Shown here piece after piece: positions 39,120-48,643 of a DNA stretch of 64,000 nucleotides. Every line of letters begins with the position of its first letter. Positions within the stretch are counted from its first letter, which is position 1. Source of the stretch: Fasciola hepatica (Eukaryota > Platyhelminthes > Trematoda > Plagiorchiida > Fasciolidae); assembly GCA_948099385.1 (NCBI GenBank), contig CANUEZ040000001.1, forward strand, positions 1,066,501-1,130,500, read 5' to 3'. The notes under the pieces were generated by a model. It had not been told where the DNA came from. It searched no databases and was given only the letters and a program-made list of their open reading frames with translations. The translations under genes were made by a program, and so were the position numbers.

Positions 39120-39566
39120 CTAGGCCAATTTCAGCTCAAATTCCCGTTTAGAAGTTCTCAAAAGGCTTACAGTCTCGTTTCTCAGCTTCGTATAGCGATT
39201 CCAGGCTAGCTGGCTGCCGGAAGCTTTGTACTGGTTCCAAGAGCGGTTTCTAGGTCTGATGGCCTTGGCTATTGCAGCATTCCACCACATGGGCTTGCCC
39301 TCCCCACTCCTTCGTTTTAGGGGTGCGAACTCTTCCTGTAGGGCAGTCAGGGATCCTTTTATGGCCTGCCAGCGCTCCTCCACAGTAGCCTCCTCTGGCG
39401 CGTCCCAGGTCAAACCCATCGCCCTATTACGAAGCCTATCTATGTCCATACTAACGAAATTCCTAATCAGCCTTGAGGGTACCTTCGGTTGCCGCATGCA
39501 TAGGGCTATTTTGACACACGCGTGGTCACTCTTGCCCAGCCGTGCACAATAAAGCAGTCCAGACAT
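39120..39566 (-). pseudogene. CR1-L ORF2 linker between endonuclease and RT
   Basis: Frame with ARLGKSDHACVKIAL (the SDH motif that ends the endonuclease), then RLIRNFVSMDIDRLRNRAMG and PMWWNAAIAKAIRPRNRSW, a basic linker ending KREFELKLA before the TAG at 39118-39120. It is shifted relative to the endonuclease frame: a frameshift lies near 39560-39580, between PNDV and the SGLLYCARLG segment. Confidence 0.8.
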
Positions 39567-39710
39567 CGTTGGGGAAGTTCGTTATAGCGAGATCCAGCAA
39601 GGATGGAACGCATCCAGTCCTATATCTGGTATTCTCCCTAATATGCTGATGCAACGCATTATCATGCAGCCATTCTAAGTACGTTTGCTCCCCGATCCCG
39701 GCACGCAGAC

Positions 39711-40316
39711 CTAAGCCACCCAGTCGATGTGCGGAAGATTGAAGTCACCCACTATGAGGGTCTTTTGTGCGTCCTTAACTAGTTCAGTCAAAGTCCGCAG
39801 CAAACAAACGTCCTCTTCGTGGTTAGTGCTTGGTGCCCTGTAGACACAGACGACGTTAACCCTTCTGCCTGGAAGGATGATCGTAACGGCGCATAGCTGG
39901 ATATTGCGAATGCACATCTTGGTCTGGGACTCAAGGTGGTTTGCACCTGACCTAACGAGAATGGCTACTCCACCACCAAGGCAATCTTGTTCCCGATCCT
40001 GCCTGTAGGCTGCAAAACTGTTACTTATTAGGCCTGGCACATGGTCTTCTTCAGAAAGCCACGTTTCCGTGACGGCAACTATTGATGCTTTCTGTTCGTC
40101 AGCGGTTTTGGCAAGTTCCGCCCATTTGTTTCTAATACTACACGCGTTAGTATATAACACCACCGCGTTTGCTCCGTCGCTTAGGTCTCTTGTGTCATTC
40201 ATTCCTGACTGTTTCTCAGGCGCATCGCCTGAGATGATGGCACGTTTTTTGCTTCGGATGTCCCCACTGGGGTGCATGAAGCCAGCTGATGGTCCAGAAT
40301 TTCTGACGACTCCCAA
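39711..40316 (-). pseudogene. CR1-L ORF2 endonuclease domain
   Basis: From about 40316 the frame contains VLYTNACSIRNKWAELAK (first catalytic Asn), IVAVTETWLSEEDHVPG (catalytic Glu), GGGVAILVRSG, VVCVYRAPSTN and LIVGDFNLPHIDW, the classic order of apurinic-type LINE endonucleases. A TAG right after IDWVA at 39711 ends the frame. The rest of the domain continues in frame beyond it until the frameshift near 39570. The ORF2 start overlaps the end of ORF1 by about 118 bases. Confidence 0.85.
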
Positions 40317-41430
40317 TCCATCTCTATAGGAGTGGCCACAACATCCAGACTGGCAGGGGTCACGCTGTCATCTATCTTCGGGCAGCACTGCCAATTCTCG
40401 TCTTCCAGCGCATCTTCAATTACAACTATTAGCGACCCCGCACGTGGCTTCTTTACTATTGCCGGGGTCGGGGCCTGAGAGCCGAGTACGGCATTCCGCT
40501 GAACTTTTAGATTTCTCACCAGCGCCCTGGCTGGTCGAGCAAGGATACCTCTTGGGGCTAGACCACCAGGCCTTACCCTATGCTCGTCCGGCACAATCTG
40601 GTATCTGCCCTTGGTAATCTGAGCTACTACCGCTGCCCTCGCCAGTAGTCTATCCCGGGTAGCCTCATCAGCGAACTCCACCAGTATTGGTCTCGCACGA
40701 AGTTCGCCTTTGTTCCCCAGTGGTGACTTCCATGTCCCCACTCTGTGCACCCTTCTTAGAGTAGGAGGGTACGGAACACCTGTGATTCGCAGTATGTCGC
40801 AGACCCTCCTCCTGTCAATGTCTCTCCTGGCCTTCGATTCCCTTATAAAGGGTTCTTCCTGGTTTAGGATCAGAAGCCTGTGGCTTGAGACCCTGCCCAT
40901 CGACAAGACCTGCCTCTGCAGGTCCTTCACCTTGTTTTCTAATACCAGAAGAGCAGGGTCATCCACCCTAGCTAACCCATCTTTCGCTCTATTACAGTCT
41001 CCCTTCTTTTTGACCTGCATTTCCTTTCTCAGCTTCTGCTCCGTCCACTGGCCCTCGTCGGTCTGCTTCAAAGGAGTGGAGGCAACGACCGCCTGGCAAG
41101 CCTTCGGAACTGGTTCATTCGCTCGGATGATTGTCCTCTCGGGTGTTGATACTACTTCCGCAAACGACTTACTACAAACTGAATGCGGTGGTTTGGGGCT
41201 TACAACCGAGGTACTACTTGGTGGACGTTCGTCCTTCAGTTTAAAGGCCAGACTGGCCGCCTCCTTGCAGGGGGCACAGACTCATTCCGCCCATGGGTTC
41301 TGTTTATAAAGGACATAGATGTCCTTTGCTATCCCTGAACACCTTGGGTGGGCCCATCTCTTGCATATCTCGCATTCTATACCATTTACCACTCGTTTTC
41401 CGCACTTGGGTGCTAGACACGGGTCGGAAA
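40199..41430 (-). pseudogene. CR1-L ORF1: PHD finger, coiled coil, RRM-like protein
   Basis: In one frame, about 41420-41270 reads CGKRVVNGIECEICKRWAHP, then RCSGIAKDI, a TGA at 41284-41282, and VCAPC. This is a PHD zinc finger. The same frame continues through a Ser/Pro linker, a short heptad-like helix (LVLENKVKDLQRQVLSM at about 40930) and a compact domain with DILRITGVPYPPTLRRVHRV then RPILVEFADEATRDRLLARA, resembling the RRM-like fold of LINE ORF1 proteins. It ends with an acidic tail at 40199. ORF1 proteins bind the element RNA. Only the TGA interrupts an otherwise open frame. Confidence 0.65.
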
Positions 41431-41757
41431 CGCGTGTCATACCGAAAACCGCAAAAACGAGGGAAAATACAACTCAAGTGCTCTTTACCCAAACACAAAA
41501 TACGCACTCTGACAATAGCAGGTAAATCCCGCTAACACAAAAACAAAAACAAAAAGAAAGACTAGAAGCGAGAAAAGATCGCCTCAAAAAACCCCGAACA
41601 CTACTCGGCAATGCTACAAGGAGAATAAAAATATTCTCCGGATAAAGCGCACCTTAAATGCAATTATGATACGCACAGTACTGTGAATTAAACTGGGTTA
41701 ATTCACAAAACTATTCAAAAACTCAATTCAAAGACGAGAGCAATATGAATTCAAACC

Positions 41758-41920
41758 GCGGTAATGGCCACGGCCAATCGAGCGTCCAGAATTCCTTCGA
41801 TGGTATGCACACCAGTTATGTACCCTCCACTGTGGAGTGTATTTCGTCGAATCGCCGCTAAAAACGAAAGGGAAACGGAAAAATTCATCGCACATCATCT
41901 GCGAGAGACGTTATGCATCG
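41758..41920 (-). mobile_element. CR1-L copy 2, 3' UTR part (left of BEL insertion)
   Basis: Matches 37145-37290 of copy 1 (block starting GGTAATGGCCACGGCC). It continues at 48649 on the far side of the BEL/Pao element, where the sequence resumes with TGAGCGTTCACTGAGAC as in copy 1. It therefore belongs to the element whose coding part is 48745-50391. Confidence 0.8.
41916..41920. repeat. BEL/Pao target-site duplication, left (CATCG)
   Basis: CATCG immediately before the 5' LTR, repeated at 48644-48648 immediately after the 3' LTR. The unoccupied sequence in CR1-L copy 1 (near 37285) has a single CATCG followed by TGAACG. Five base pairs is a normal size for BEL/Pao integration. Confidence 0.9.
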
Positions 41921-42299
41921 TGTAACAGCCGGTCGTGGAAAATCCCCCTTTTTCCCTCGCGATTCAGTGTTTTTTCCCAACATCACTCATTTCCATACAC
42001 TATTGACTTGTCTTTACGAACTGGTTGTTTTTCTGGACCAATTGTTGTTTGTTCGCGCCCAGAGCGCTATTTTGGCACATCCTTGTTCAGGACCTGCGTG
42101 ACGCACGTGCTGTCTGCTCACACGCTGCTATTCGGTTTCTCGTTGTTGAGACTTTGTGATCGTATTATTGAGGTTTGTATATTGTTTACGTCATTGTTTA
42201 TTTTAATAATCTAGTATCGTAGAATTATCACGGATAATCGCCTTCTGATTTCGGGATCCGTTGCGAATTTGGCTACGCATTGCTCAAACGGTCGTAACA
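41921..42299 (+). repeat. 5' LTR of BEL/Pao copy 1
   Basis: 379 bp, starting TGTAACAGCC and ending GGTCGTAACA. It should carry the promoter and polyadenylation signals. No clear TATA box was recognised. A possible primer-binding region lies just inside (TGGAACGAGG from 42318), but its distance of about 18 bases from the LTR makes this uncertain. Confidence 0.92.
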
Positions 42300-42341
42300 A
42301 TACTCAATAGATCTATTTGGAACGAGGAAAAATCACGCAAA

Positions 42342-45300
42342 ATGCCAAGGAAAGGATCAAAGGCAGTCGAACCCGGACAGGAAGTAATACGGCAAGTCTC
42401 TGGGGAGGTTTTGGGTACTTATGATTCTTTAGTTGATGCTAGATCGCCTAGTCCTGTCAGTGCTAGCTCATGTGTTATTGAAAGCAATATTGATCGTAAG
42501 GACGTTGATTTATATAAGCTGAGAATAATAGAACTAGAGCAACAGTTACTTTCAGCTAGACTACAGGCGCATGAAGCAGAGAAGTGTACACAGAAACAGC
42601 GAGAGTATAGGACCAGTGACTTCGACACTTCCGATAGGTTAGAGTGCAATAAGGTAGGGAACCCCACGCCGGTCGCCGACTACAAACCACCATCGATCGA
42701 TCTGCCTAGAGTGGAGTTAACGGTTTTCGACGGGCGAGCTGAGCAATATTGCAAGTTTGTCAAACAGTTCGAGACGTTCGTTGAAAACAAGGTAACCGAC
42801 CCTGGGCAAAGGCTTCTTTACCTTACTCACTACTGCCGAGGCCGAGCGCGAGAAGCTATCGACGGATGCACCATGCTCGATCCAGAACAAGGCTACACTA
42901 GGGCAAGAAAGATTCTGAGGGACTTGTTTGGCCAACCTTTCAAAGTAGCCCGTAACCTAATAGAGGGCGTGATGGCAGAGGCAAAGAAAACCAAGGGCGA
43001 CGTCTACACCATGGCCGACCTGGTGATCAAGATGCAGAACTGCTCAATAGCCCTCGACCATTTAGGTTACAGAGCTGACCTAGACGCCATGCACACTTTG
43101 GAAGGCATAGTCCGTCACCTCTCTCCCGAACTACAGGGTCGGTGGGCGGAAGAAGCTGAACGGATAAGCCGAAGCGACAGAGAAGCCAACTTCGAAGACC
43201 TGACTGAATACTTAGACAGGCAAACGAAGATAGCTGACAGCAGATTTGGCCGACTCATCCGGGACAGCAACCGAGCAAACAAGCCCGGTACTAGCCAAGT
43301 CCAAACCCCTGTACGGGAACATCCAAAGTACCAGCCTTGGACCAACACACACGTCATTTCACGAGATGCTACGGCGAAACCAAATTGCAGATCCTGTGGT
43401 ACTAGCCATGGCCTACCAGAATGCCCCAAGTTCGGCAATGCCACAATAGACGAACGGTGGGGAATGGCGAGGATGGCAGGAGCATGTTTCATCTGTCTCA
43501 ACACCACGCACCGGGCAGCAGCCTGTAGAACAAGGAATCGATGTGGTTACGAGGGCTGCACGGGCAGACACCATCGGCTGCTGCATCAGGCGAGAATAAC
43601 CATATCCGAGGCGAGTGCCAAGCCCAGCGTGATCTGTTCAACTTCACAATCTGCCAGTAAACCGGTACGTTTAGGCGTAGTGGCCGTGGGAGTAGTGACT
43701 CCGACTGGGATAGTCAAGGCGTTGGCTTTCGTTGATAGTGGATCCGACACCACTTTAGTGAAAGAGCGGTTTGCCGACAAACACCAACTGGCTAAAGGTG
43801 CGACGTCGTTAGCAGTGAGCACGGTGGGCGGAACACAGGTAATGACTGCCGGTAGATTAAGGCTGCAACTCATCTCTCTAGACACTAACGAGGAAATTGA
43901 ACCAACGGAGGCATTCACGTTAGCGGATCTTCCCATGCGAGCACCAAGGTCGGTGAACGCAATCTTGACTCGATGGCCCCACCTGCAGGATGTAACCGTC
44001 GTAGACTGGGAAGATGATGAGGTGGATCTCCTCATCGGATGCGACGTGCCAGAGGCGCATTGGGTGCTTGACCAAAGAGTGGGCGGCCGCCAGGCACCTT
44101 ATGCCGTACGCACGGCTCTGGGATGGATGTTATACGGTCCAGTAGGGGTACGCGGTTCCGTGAATTACTTATCCGCCGAAACGGACCGCATAGAGTATCA
44201 TCTGCAATGGCTTTATGAAAAGGAGTTTCATGACATTGGGGACGAAAGACCGACGTTGTCTCAAGAGGATCACTTCGCTCTACAAACGGTGCGGCAAGGC
44301 TCTAGAGGCCTCAAAAAACAGTTCGAGGTTCCCCTCCCATGGCGCACACCGGTCGACCCGTGGACTGACAACAGAAATTATGTTCTCCAACGATTACTAC
44401 GACTAAAAGAACGCTTCATTCGAGACCAGAATCTGTGGGAACGATACGCGGATTTGATGAAGCGAAACGAGGACCTCGGTTACGTTGAAAGGGTGCCTGT
44501 TAACACCGACAGCAAAAGGGGTATCTGGTATCTGCCTCACCACCCGGTTATCAACCCCAAAAAACCCAATAAACTGCGCGTGGTTTTCGACTGTGCGGCC
44601 AAGTTCCAGGGCAAGTCGTTAAACGATCGCCTACTACAGGGGCCTGACTGGACCACACCACTGATCGATGTTTTGTGCCGTTTCAGAGTGGGTAAAGTGG
44701 CTTTGTCTGCCGACATTAGGGAAATGTTCCATCAGGTGAAGATTCCGGTAGGAGAACGAGATGCTTTGCGTTTCCTGTGGTGGGAAGGGAGCGACCGGGA
44801 CAACGCAGTGGTGAATTATAGAATGACCGTCCACCCCTTCGGAGCCATATCGTCACCATTTTGTGCCAACTACGCCCTCCGAGAATCAGCGAACAAACAT
44901 GGCGATCTGGTACATCGGACGGTGGTAGAAAGCGTCAGCAGGAACTTCTACGTCGACGATTACCTTGGGTCATTCGATGATGTGGAATCAGCTCTAGAGC
45001 AGTTCAGGGGTCTGACGAGATTGCTGGAAGAGGGTGGCTTCCATCTAACTAAATGGATGTCGAACGCTTCGGAAGTGCTGAAGGTCATCCCGTATCACGA
45101 AAAGGTCGAAAGGGTAAGAGATTTGGACGGCTCCCCACTTCCTATCGAGCGCACTTTAGGGATACAATGGGACGCGGAAACGGACGATTTTGTTTTCGAA
45201 CTGAACGTTCCCGAGCTGCCAATAACCCGTCGTGGCATACTATCTGCCGTCTCAAGTTTGTTCGACCCGCTCGGTTTCGTCTCACCATGGCTGCTACCCG

Positions 45301-47537
45301 GAAAGATCTTGCTGCAGCGGCTGTGCCGTAAGAAAGTTGATTGGGACCAGTCACTGGACCGAGGGGACCGGCTGGACTGGGAGGAATTTTTGAACACCTT
45401 GAAGAAATTAGGGGACATAAGAATACCACGATGTTTGACCCCTGGCCATACGACACGGACTGGAGAACTACATGCCTTTTCCGATGCATCCGAAGTCGGT
45501 TATGGAGCTGTGGTGTACGGACGATGGTGCGCAGGAGATGGACAATATACCACGAGGATCCTGTTCGCCAAAGCCCGCGTTGCTCCACTGAAGTCGGTCT
45601 CAATCCCACGCCTCGAACTCAGCGCAGCCGTGTTGGCAATCAGGGTGGTGCAAGCTGTGAAGAGATGTTTCGATCTCTACATTTGGTCGGTGAGCTTCTG
45701 GACGGATTCAACGATAGTACTTTACTACATTAACAACGTACGGAGCCGGTTTAGTACTTTCGTTGCTAACCGGCTCACGATTATCCACGATGAATCGGCC
45801 ACGCACCAGTGGAGTCATGTCAGGTCTGGCGATAATCCGGCCGACCTGTGCTCTCGAGGTGCGAACAACTTCAGGCAACTGGACACGTGGACGAGAGGGC
45901 CGAACTTCCTGCAATTGCCCAAACAGGACTGGCCCGTGTTCGAATTAAAAACCCCTACGGAATTGGAACTGGAGATCAAAGGCGTAGTGATAGCAACCAA
46001 CGTCGTCGAAGCGTCGCCCATTTTATCGCGACTGGTCAGGTTTTCTTCCTGGATGAAGACGCTTCGTTCGCTAGTTTGGTTAACCAGGTTCAAGATAAGT
46101 TTACTAGTCATGAAAGGGCTACGGCCCTCAGGTCGGATACCGGTCGGCCCGATAGGTCCCGATGAGCTACAAGCGGCAGAGTACGATATTTTCAGAATGA
46201 TACAACGCGAGGCTTTCGCCCGAGAACTCAAGAGGGCGGAAGAAGTGGGGCTGACCAATGAAGACATGCCATCTCCAAGAGGCGAGCTGAAGCGTTTAAA
46301 CCCCAAAATCATCAACGGACTGCTGCGGGTGGATGGTAGGCTGACCAACGCCCACCTGAACTTCGACACAAAGTATCCTATACTGCTGCCTGCGAGACAA
46401 CCTGTAGTAGAGCTAATGATCCAACACGTCCACGCCGTAGAGGGACATGCCGGGGAAAGTCACGTGACGAGCGTCATCCGAAAGCGTCTTTGGTTGTTGA
46501 GAGGACGAGAGACTGTAAAACGCGTGATCCGACGGTGTGTGCAATGCAGGAGACGCAATGCCACAGCAGGCAAACAACTCATGGCCCCGCTACCAGAATG
46601 CAGGGTAACTACGGGCTGGTGGCCGTTCAGTGACACCGGGTTGGACTATTTCGGGCCCTTGTGGATCAAGTGCGGGAAAAGATTAGAAAAGCGATACGGA
46701 TGTATCATGACGTGCATGAAATCACGTGCGGTGCACCTAGAAGTCGCACATTCGATGACGACCGATTCGTTTCTACGGGCCTTGCAAAGATTTATCAACC
46801 GAAGAGGCGTACCGGCCGACATATACTCAGACAATGGATCGAACTTTGTGGGCGCTCAACGGGAATTGCAGCGTTGGCACAAGAACATAAACAGGGACGA
46901 ACTGCAGAATCGAACCGTGGCCTACGGCATACGCTGGCATTTCAACCCCCCACAGGCCAGTCACCGAGGCGGCATATGGGAACGCATGATCCAGTCCGCC
47001 AGACGGATATTGCTGTCAATCATGGAGCAGCAGCCGCCCGACGACGAGACGCTGAACACCGTCATGACTGAGGTGGAGCGAATCCTGAACAACCGCCCCC
47101 TGGTTCCAGTATTGAACGGCGACCCCACCCACCTGGCGCTCACCCCAAACGACTTATTGACGCTAAGGTCGAACGAGGGTTTCCAAGGGCCGGTAGACCT
47201 TCGTGGGAGCTACCTCCACGGGTGGAAGCAAGCGAACTATCTGGCCAAGGTCTTCTGGAGGCGATGGCTACGGGAGTACCTACCGGCTTTGCAGACTCGA
47301 CAGAAGTGGCTGGCCAAAACAAGACCATTCAAAGTTGGGGACGTGGTTATGATCGCCGACGAACGCGCACATTTCAGCGCTTGGTCTTTGGGAGTAGTTA
47401 CGGAAACCATCAAAGGCACCGACGAAATGATAAGAACGGTGAAGGTGAAGACAGCTAACGGAGTGCTCATTCGTGACATACGCAGTATTAACCTACTCGA
47501 GAGCGAAGACGGAGGAGCTGATAACCCTGAGGCCTAG
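42342..47537 (+). CDS. BEL/Pao gag-pol polyprotein, intact
   Basis: 1731 codons from the ATG at 42342; upstream codons in frame lie within the LTR and contain no ATG. Approximate residues: DUF1759-type gag 120-310 (RVELTVFDGRAEQYCKFVK); zinc knuckles 349-420 (CRSCGTSHGLPEC, CFICLNTTHRAAAC); aspartic protease at 463 (FVDSGSDTT); RT 740-900 (RVVFDCAAKFQ, FHQVKIPVGERDALRF, active site NFYVDDYLG at 869). Next come the RNase H-like region from 1046 (AFSDASEVGYGAVVYG), the integrase His-Cys finger 1363-1402 (HAVEGHAGESHVTS, CVQCRRR), the integrase core with Asp in DYFGPLW, Asp in YSDNGSNF and Glu in GGIWERMI, and a DUF5641-type tail near 1640. All key residues are present. The protein assembles particles, makes cDNA and integrates it. 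Confidence 0.95.
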   Translation: MPRKGSKAVEPGQEVIRQVSGEVLGTYDSLVDARSPSPVSASSCVIESNIDRKDVDLYKLRIIELEQQLLSARLQAHEAEKCTQKQREYRTSDFDTSDRLECNKVGNPTPVADYKPPSIDLPRVELTVFDGRAEQYCKFVKQFETFVENKVTDPGQRLLYLTHYCRGRAREAIDGCTMLDPEQGYTRARKILRDLFGQPFKVARNLIEGVMAEAKKTKGDVYTMADLVIKMQNCSIALDHLGYRADLDAMHTLEGIVRHLSPELQGRWAEEAERISRSDREANFEDLTEYLDRQTKIADSRFGRLIRDSNRANKPGTSQVQTPVREHPKYQPWTNTHVISRDATAKPNCRSCGTSHGLPECPKFGNATIDERWGMARMAGACFICLNTTHRAAACRTRNRCGYEGCTGRHHRLLHQARITISEASAKPSVICSTSQSASKPVRLGVVAVGVVTPTGIVKALAFVDSGSDTTLVKERFADKHQLAKGATSLAVSTVGGTQVMTAGRLRLQLISLDTNEEIEPTEAFTLADLPMRAPRSVNAILTRWPHLQDVTVVDWEDDEVDLLIGCDVPEAHWVLDQRVGGRQAPYAVRTALGWMLYGPVGVRGSVNYLSAETDRIEYHLQWLYEKEFHDIGDERPTLSQEDHFALQTVRQGSRGLKKQFEVPLPWRTPVDPWTDNRNYVLQRLLRLKERFIRDQNLWERYADLMKRNEDLGYVERVPVNTDSKRGIWYLPHHPVINPKKPNKLRVVFDCAAKFQGKSLNDRLLQGPDWTTPLIDVLCRFRVGKVALSADIREMFHQVKIPVGERDALRFLWWEGSDRDNAVVNYRMTVHPFGAISSPFCANYALRESANKHGDLVHRTVVESVSRNFYVDDYLGSFDDVESALEQFRGLTRLLEEGGFHLTKWMSNASEVLKVIPYHEKVERVRDLDGSPLPIERTLGIQWDAETDDFVFELNVPELPITRRGILSAVSSLFDPLGFVSPWLLPGKILLQRLCRKKVDWDQSLDRGDRLDWEEFLNTLKKLGDIRIPRCLTPGHTTRTGELHAFSDASEVGYGAVVYGRWCAGDGQYTTRILFAKARVAPLKSVSIPRLELSAAVLAIRVVQAVKRCFDLYIWSVSFWTDSTIVLYYINNVRSRFSTFVANRLTIIHDESATHQWSHVRSGDNPADLCSRGANNFRQLDTWTRGPNFLQLPKQDWPVFELKTPTELELEIKGVVIATNVVEASPILSRLVRFSSWMKTLRSLVWLTRFKISLLVMKGLRPSGRIPVGPIGPDELQAAEYDIFRMIQREAFARELKRAEEVGLTNEDMPSPRGELKRLNPKIINGLLRVDGRLTNAHLNFDTKYPILLPARQPVVELMIQHVHAVEGHAGESHVTSVIRKRLWLLRGRETVKRVIRRCVQCRRRNATAGKQLMAPLPECRVTTGWWPFSDTGLDYFGPLWIKCGKRLEKRYGCIMTCMKSRAVHLEVAHSMTTDSFLRALQRFINRRGVPADIYSDNGSNFVGAQRELQRWHKNINRDELQNRTVAYGIRWHFNPPQASHRGGIWERMIQSARRILLSIMEQQPPDDETLNTVMTEVERILNNRPLVPVLNGDPTHLALTPNDLLTLRSNEGFQGPVDLRGSYLHGWKQANYLAKVFWRRWLREYLPALQTRQKWLAKTRPFKVGDVVMIADERAHFSAWSLGVVTETIKGTDEMIRTVKVKTANGVLIRDIRSINLLESEDGGADNPEA

Positions 47538-48264
47538 TAAACCTTTTTCACACCAGTAATCGAGGTGGATAAAGAAACACCATATATACCACACAATCTC
47601 CGTCAAACACGTTAAGGTGCTCGCGGTCCCTTCGTTGACATTACAGAAGGTTCTTTCCGATATGTGGTGATGAGTGCGATTCCATTATACATCCCGATAC
47701 ATACGCGCATGCACGACGCACTCTACATCCCGTAAACCCATCATACATGTGACAGTGTTCTTTGTTCGCCTTTTGTTGACGCTACCGAATGCCCCTTGCA
47801 CATGTGGAAGTAGTGGAGCTCAGGTCACACATGCATGCTACATTTACTCGTTTTCTTGCCACGCGGTCTTTTGTTGACATTGCAGAAAGTCCTCCTTTGA
47901 TGTGTAGTCATAACTGTGATTTCATTGTAACCCCGGCACACACACACGCACGCACACACACACACACACGCACGCACACACACACACACACACTCAAGCA
48001 CGTACATCCAGGACCGGACGGCCCCTTACGAGGACAACGTCTATGTGACCATTCACGCCCGCCATCGGTCATTTGGTCTTGTGGAAGATGTAGACTAGCC
48101 TCACGTCTATGTAGCCAATGGGTTAGGTGCGACCAGTAGTAGAACGTCGACGACGAGCATTAGACGCGCGCACTGACAGAAGGGCCTAGGCAGGTAGGAA
48201 GAATCAGTACCTTTATACCGAACCTTTGACTCTGCTAAGGATCCAGGAGGATTTTGGTGGGCGG
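47538..48264 (+). other. BEL/Pao 3' UTR with CA-rich microsatellite and polypurine tract
   Basis: No ORF of note. 47936-47994 is a compound (CA)n/(CACG)n repeat. 48245-48264 is purine-rich and ends GGTGGGCGG directly against the 3' LTR, the position of the plus-strand priming tract. Confidence 0.75.
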
Positions 48265-48643
48265 TGTAACAGCCGGTCGTGGAAAATCCCCCTTTTTCCC
48301 TCGCGATTCAGTGTTTTTTCCCAACATCACTCATTTCCATACACTATTGACTTGTCTTTACGAACTGGTTGTTTTTCTGGACCAATTGTTGTTTGTTCGC
48401 GCCCAGAGCGCTATTTTGGCACATCCTTGTTCAGGACCTGCGTGACGCACGTGCTGTCTGCTCACACGCTGCTATTCGGTTTCTCGTTGTTGAGACTTTG
48501 TGATCGTATTATTGAGGTTTGTATATTGTTTACGTCATTGTTTATTTTAATAATCTAGTATCGTAGAATTATCACGGATAATCGCCTTCTGATTTCGGGA
48601 TCCGTTGCGAATTTGGCTACGCATTGCTCAAACGGTCGTAACA
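48265..48643 (+). repeat. 3' LTR of BEL/Pao copy 1
   Basis: 379 bp, the same length as the 5' LTR, and no difference was found by reading. Followed by the CATCG duplication at 48644-48648. Confidence 0.92.

Larger units (their letters stand above)
37087..41757 (-). mobile_element. CR1-L LINE copy 1, near full length
   Basis: Minus-strand element with ORF1 (PHD and RRM-like), ORF2 (endonuclease and RT), and a 3' UTR (37391-37142) ending in two blocks of (CTGAA)n at 37140-37087 separated by TGTGCAG. The 5' side is open to 41757, where the 3' UTR of CR1-L copy 2 begins without spacer. CR1-clade elements typically have two ORFs and a short-repeat tail. At least three lesions in ORF2 and one in ORF1 make it non-autonomous now. 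Confidence 0.8.
41921..48643 (+). mobile_element. Complete BEL/Pao LTR retrotransposon, copy 1
   Basis: 6723 bp in length: 379-bp LTRs at both ends (TGTAAC...GTAACA), a single gag-pol ORF, a 3' UTR with a CA-rich microsatellite, a purine-rich tract before the 3' LTR and a perfect 5-bp duplication. It sits in the 3' UTR of CR1-L copy 2 in opposite orientation. The LTRs appear identical by eye and the ORF is intact, so insertion is recent and the element may be able to move. Confidence 0.93.

Noticed and set aside
39226..39552. A 108-codon plus-strand frame conserved at 49992-50318 and 56914-57240
   Set aside because: It is antisense to the CR1-L linker, conserved only because the three elements are copies.
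41837..42214. A 125-codon frame across the LTR, repeated at 48226-48558 and 59471-59707
   Set aside because: It recurs only because it lies inside the LTR; the frame differs upstream at each site and shows no known motif.
47936..47994. CA/CACG repeat as a CRISPR-like or regulatory array
   Set aside because: It is a simple compound microsatellite inside the BEL 3' UTR, with no spacer-repeat structure.
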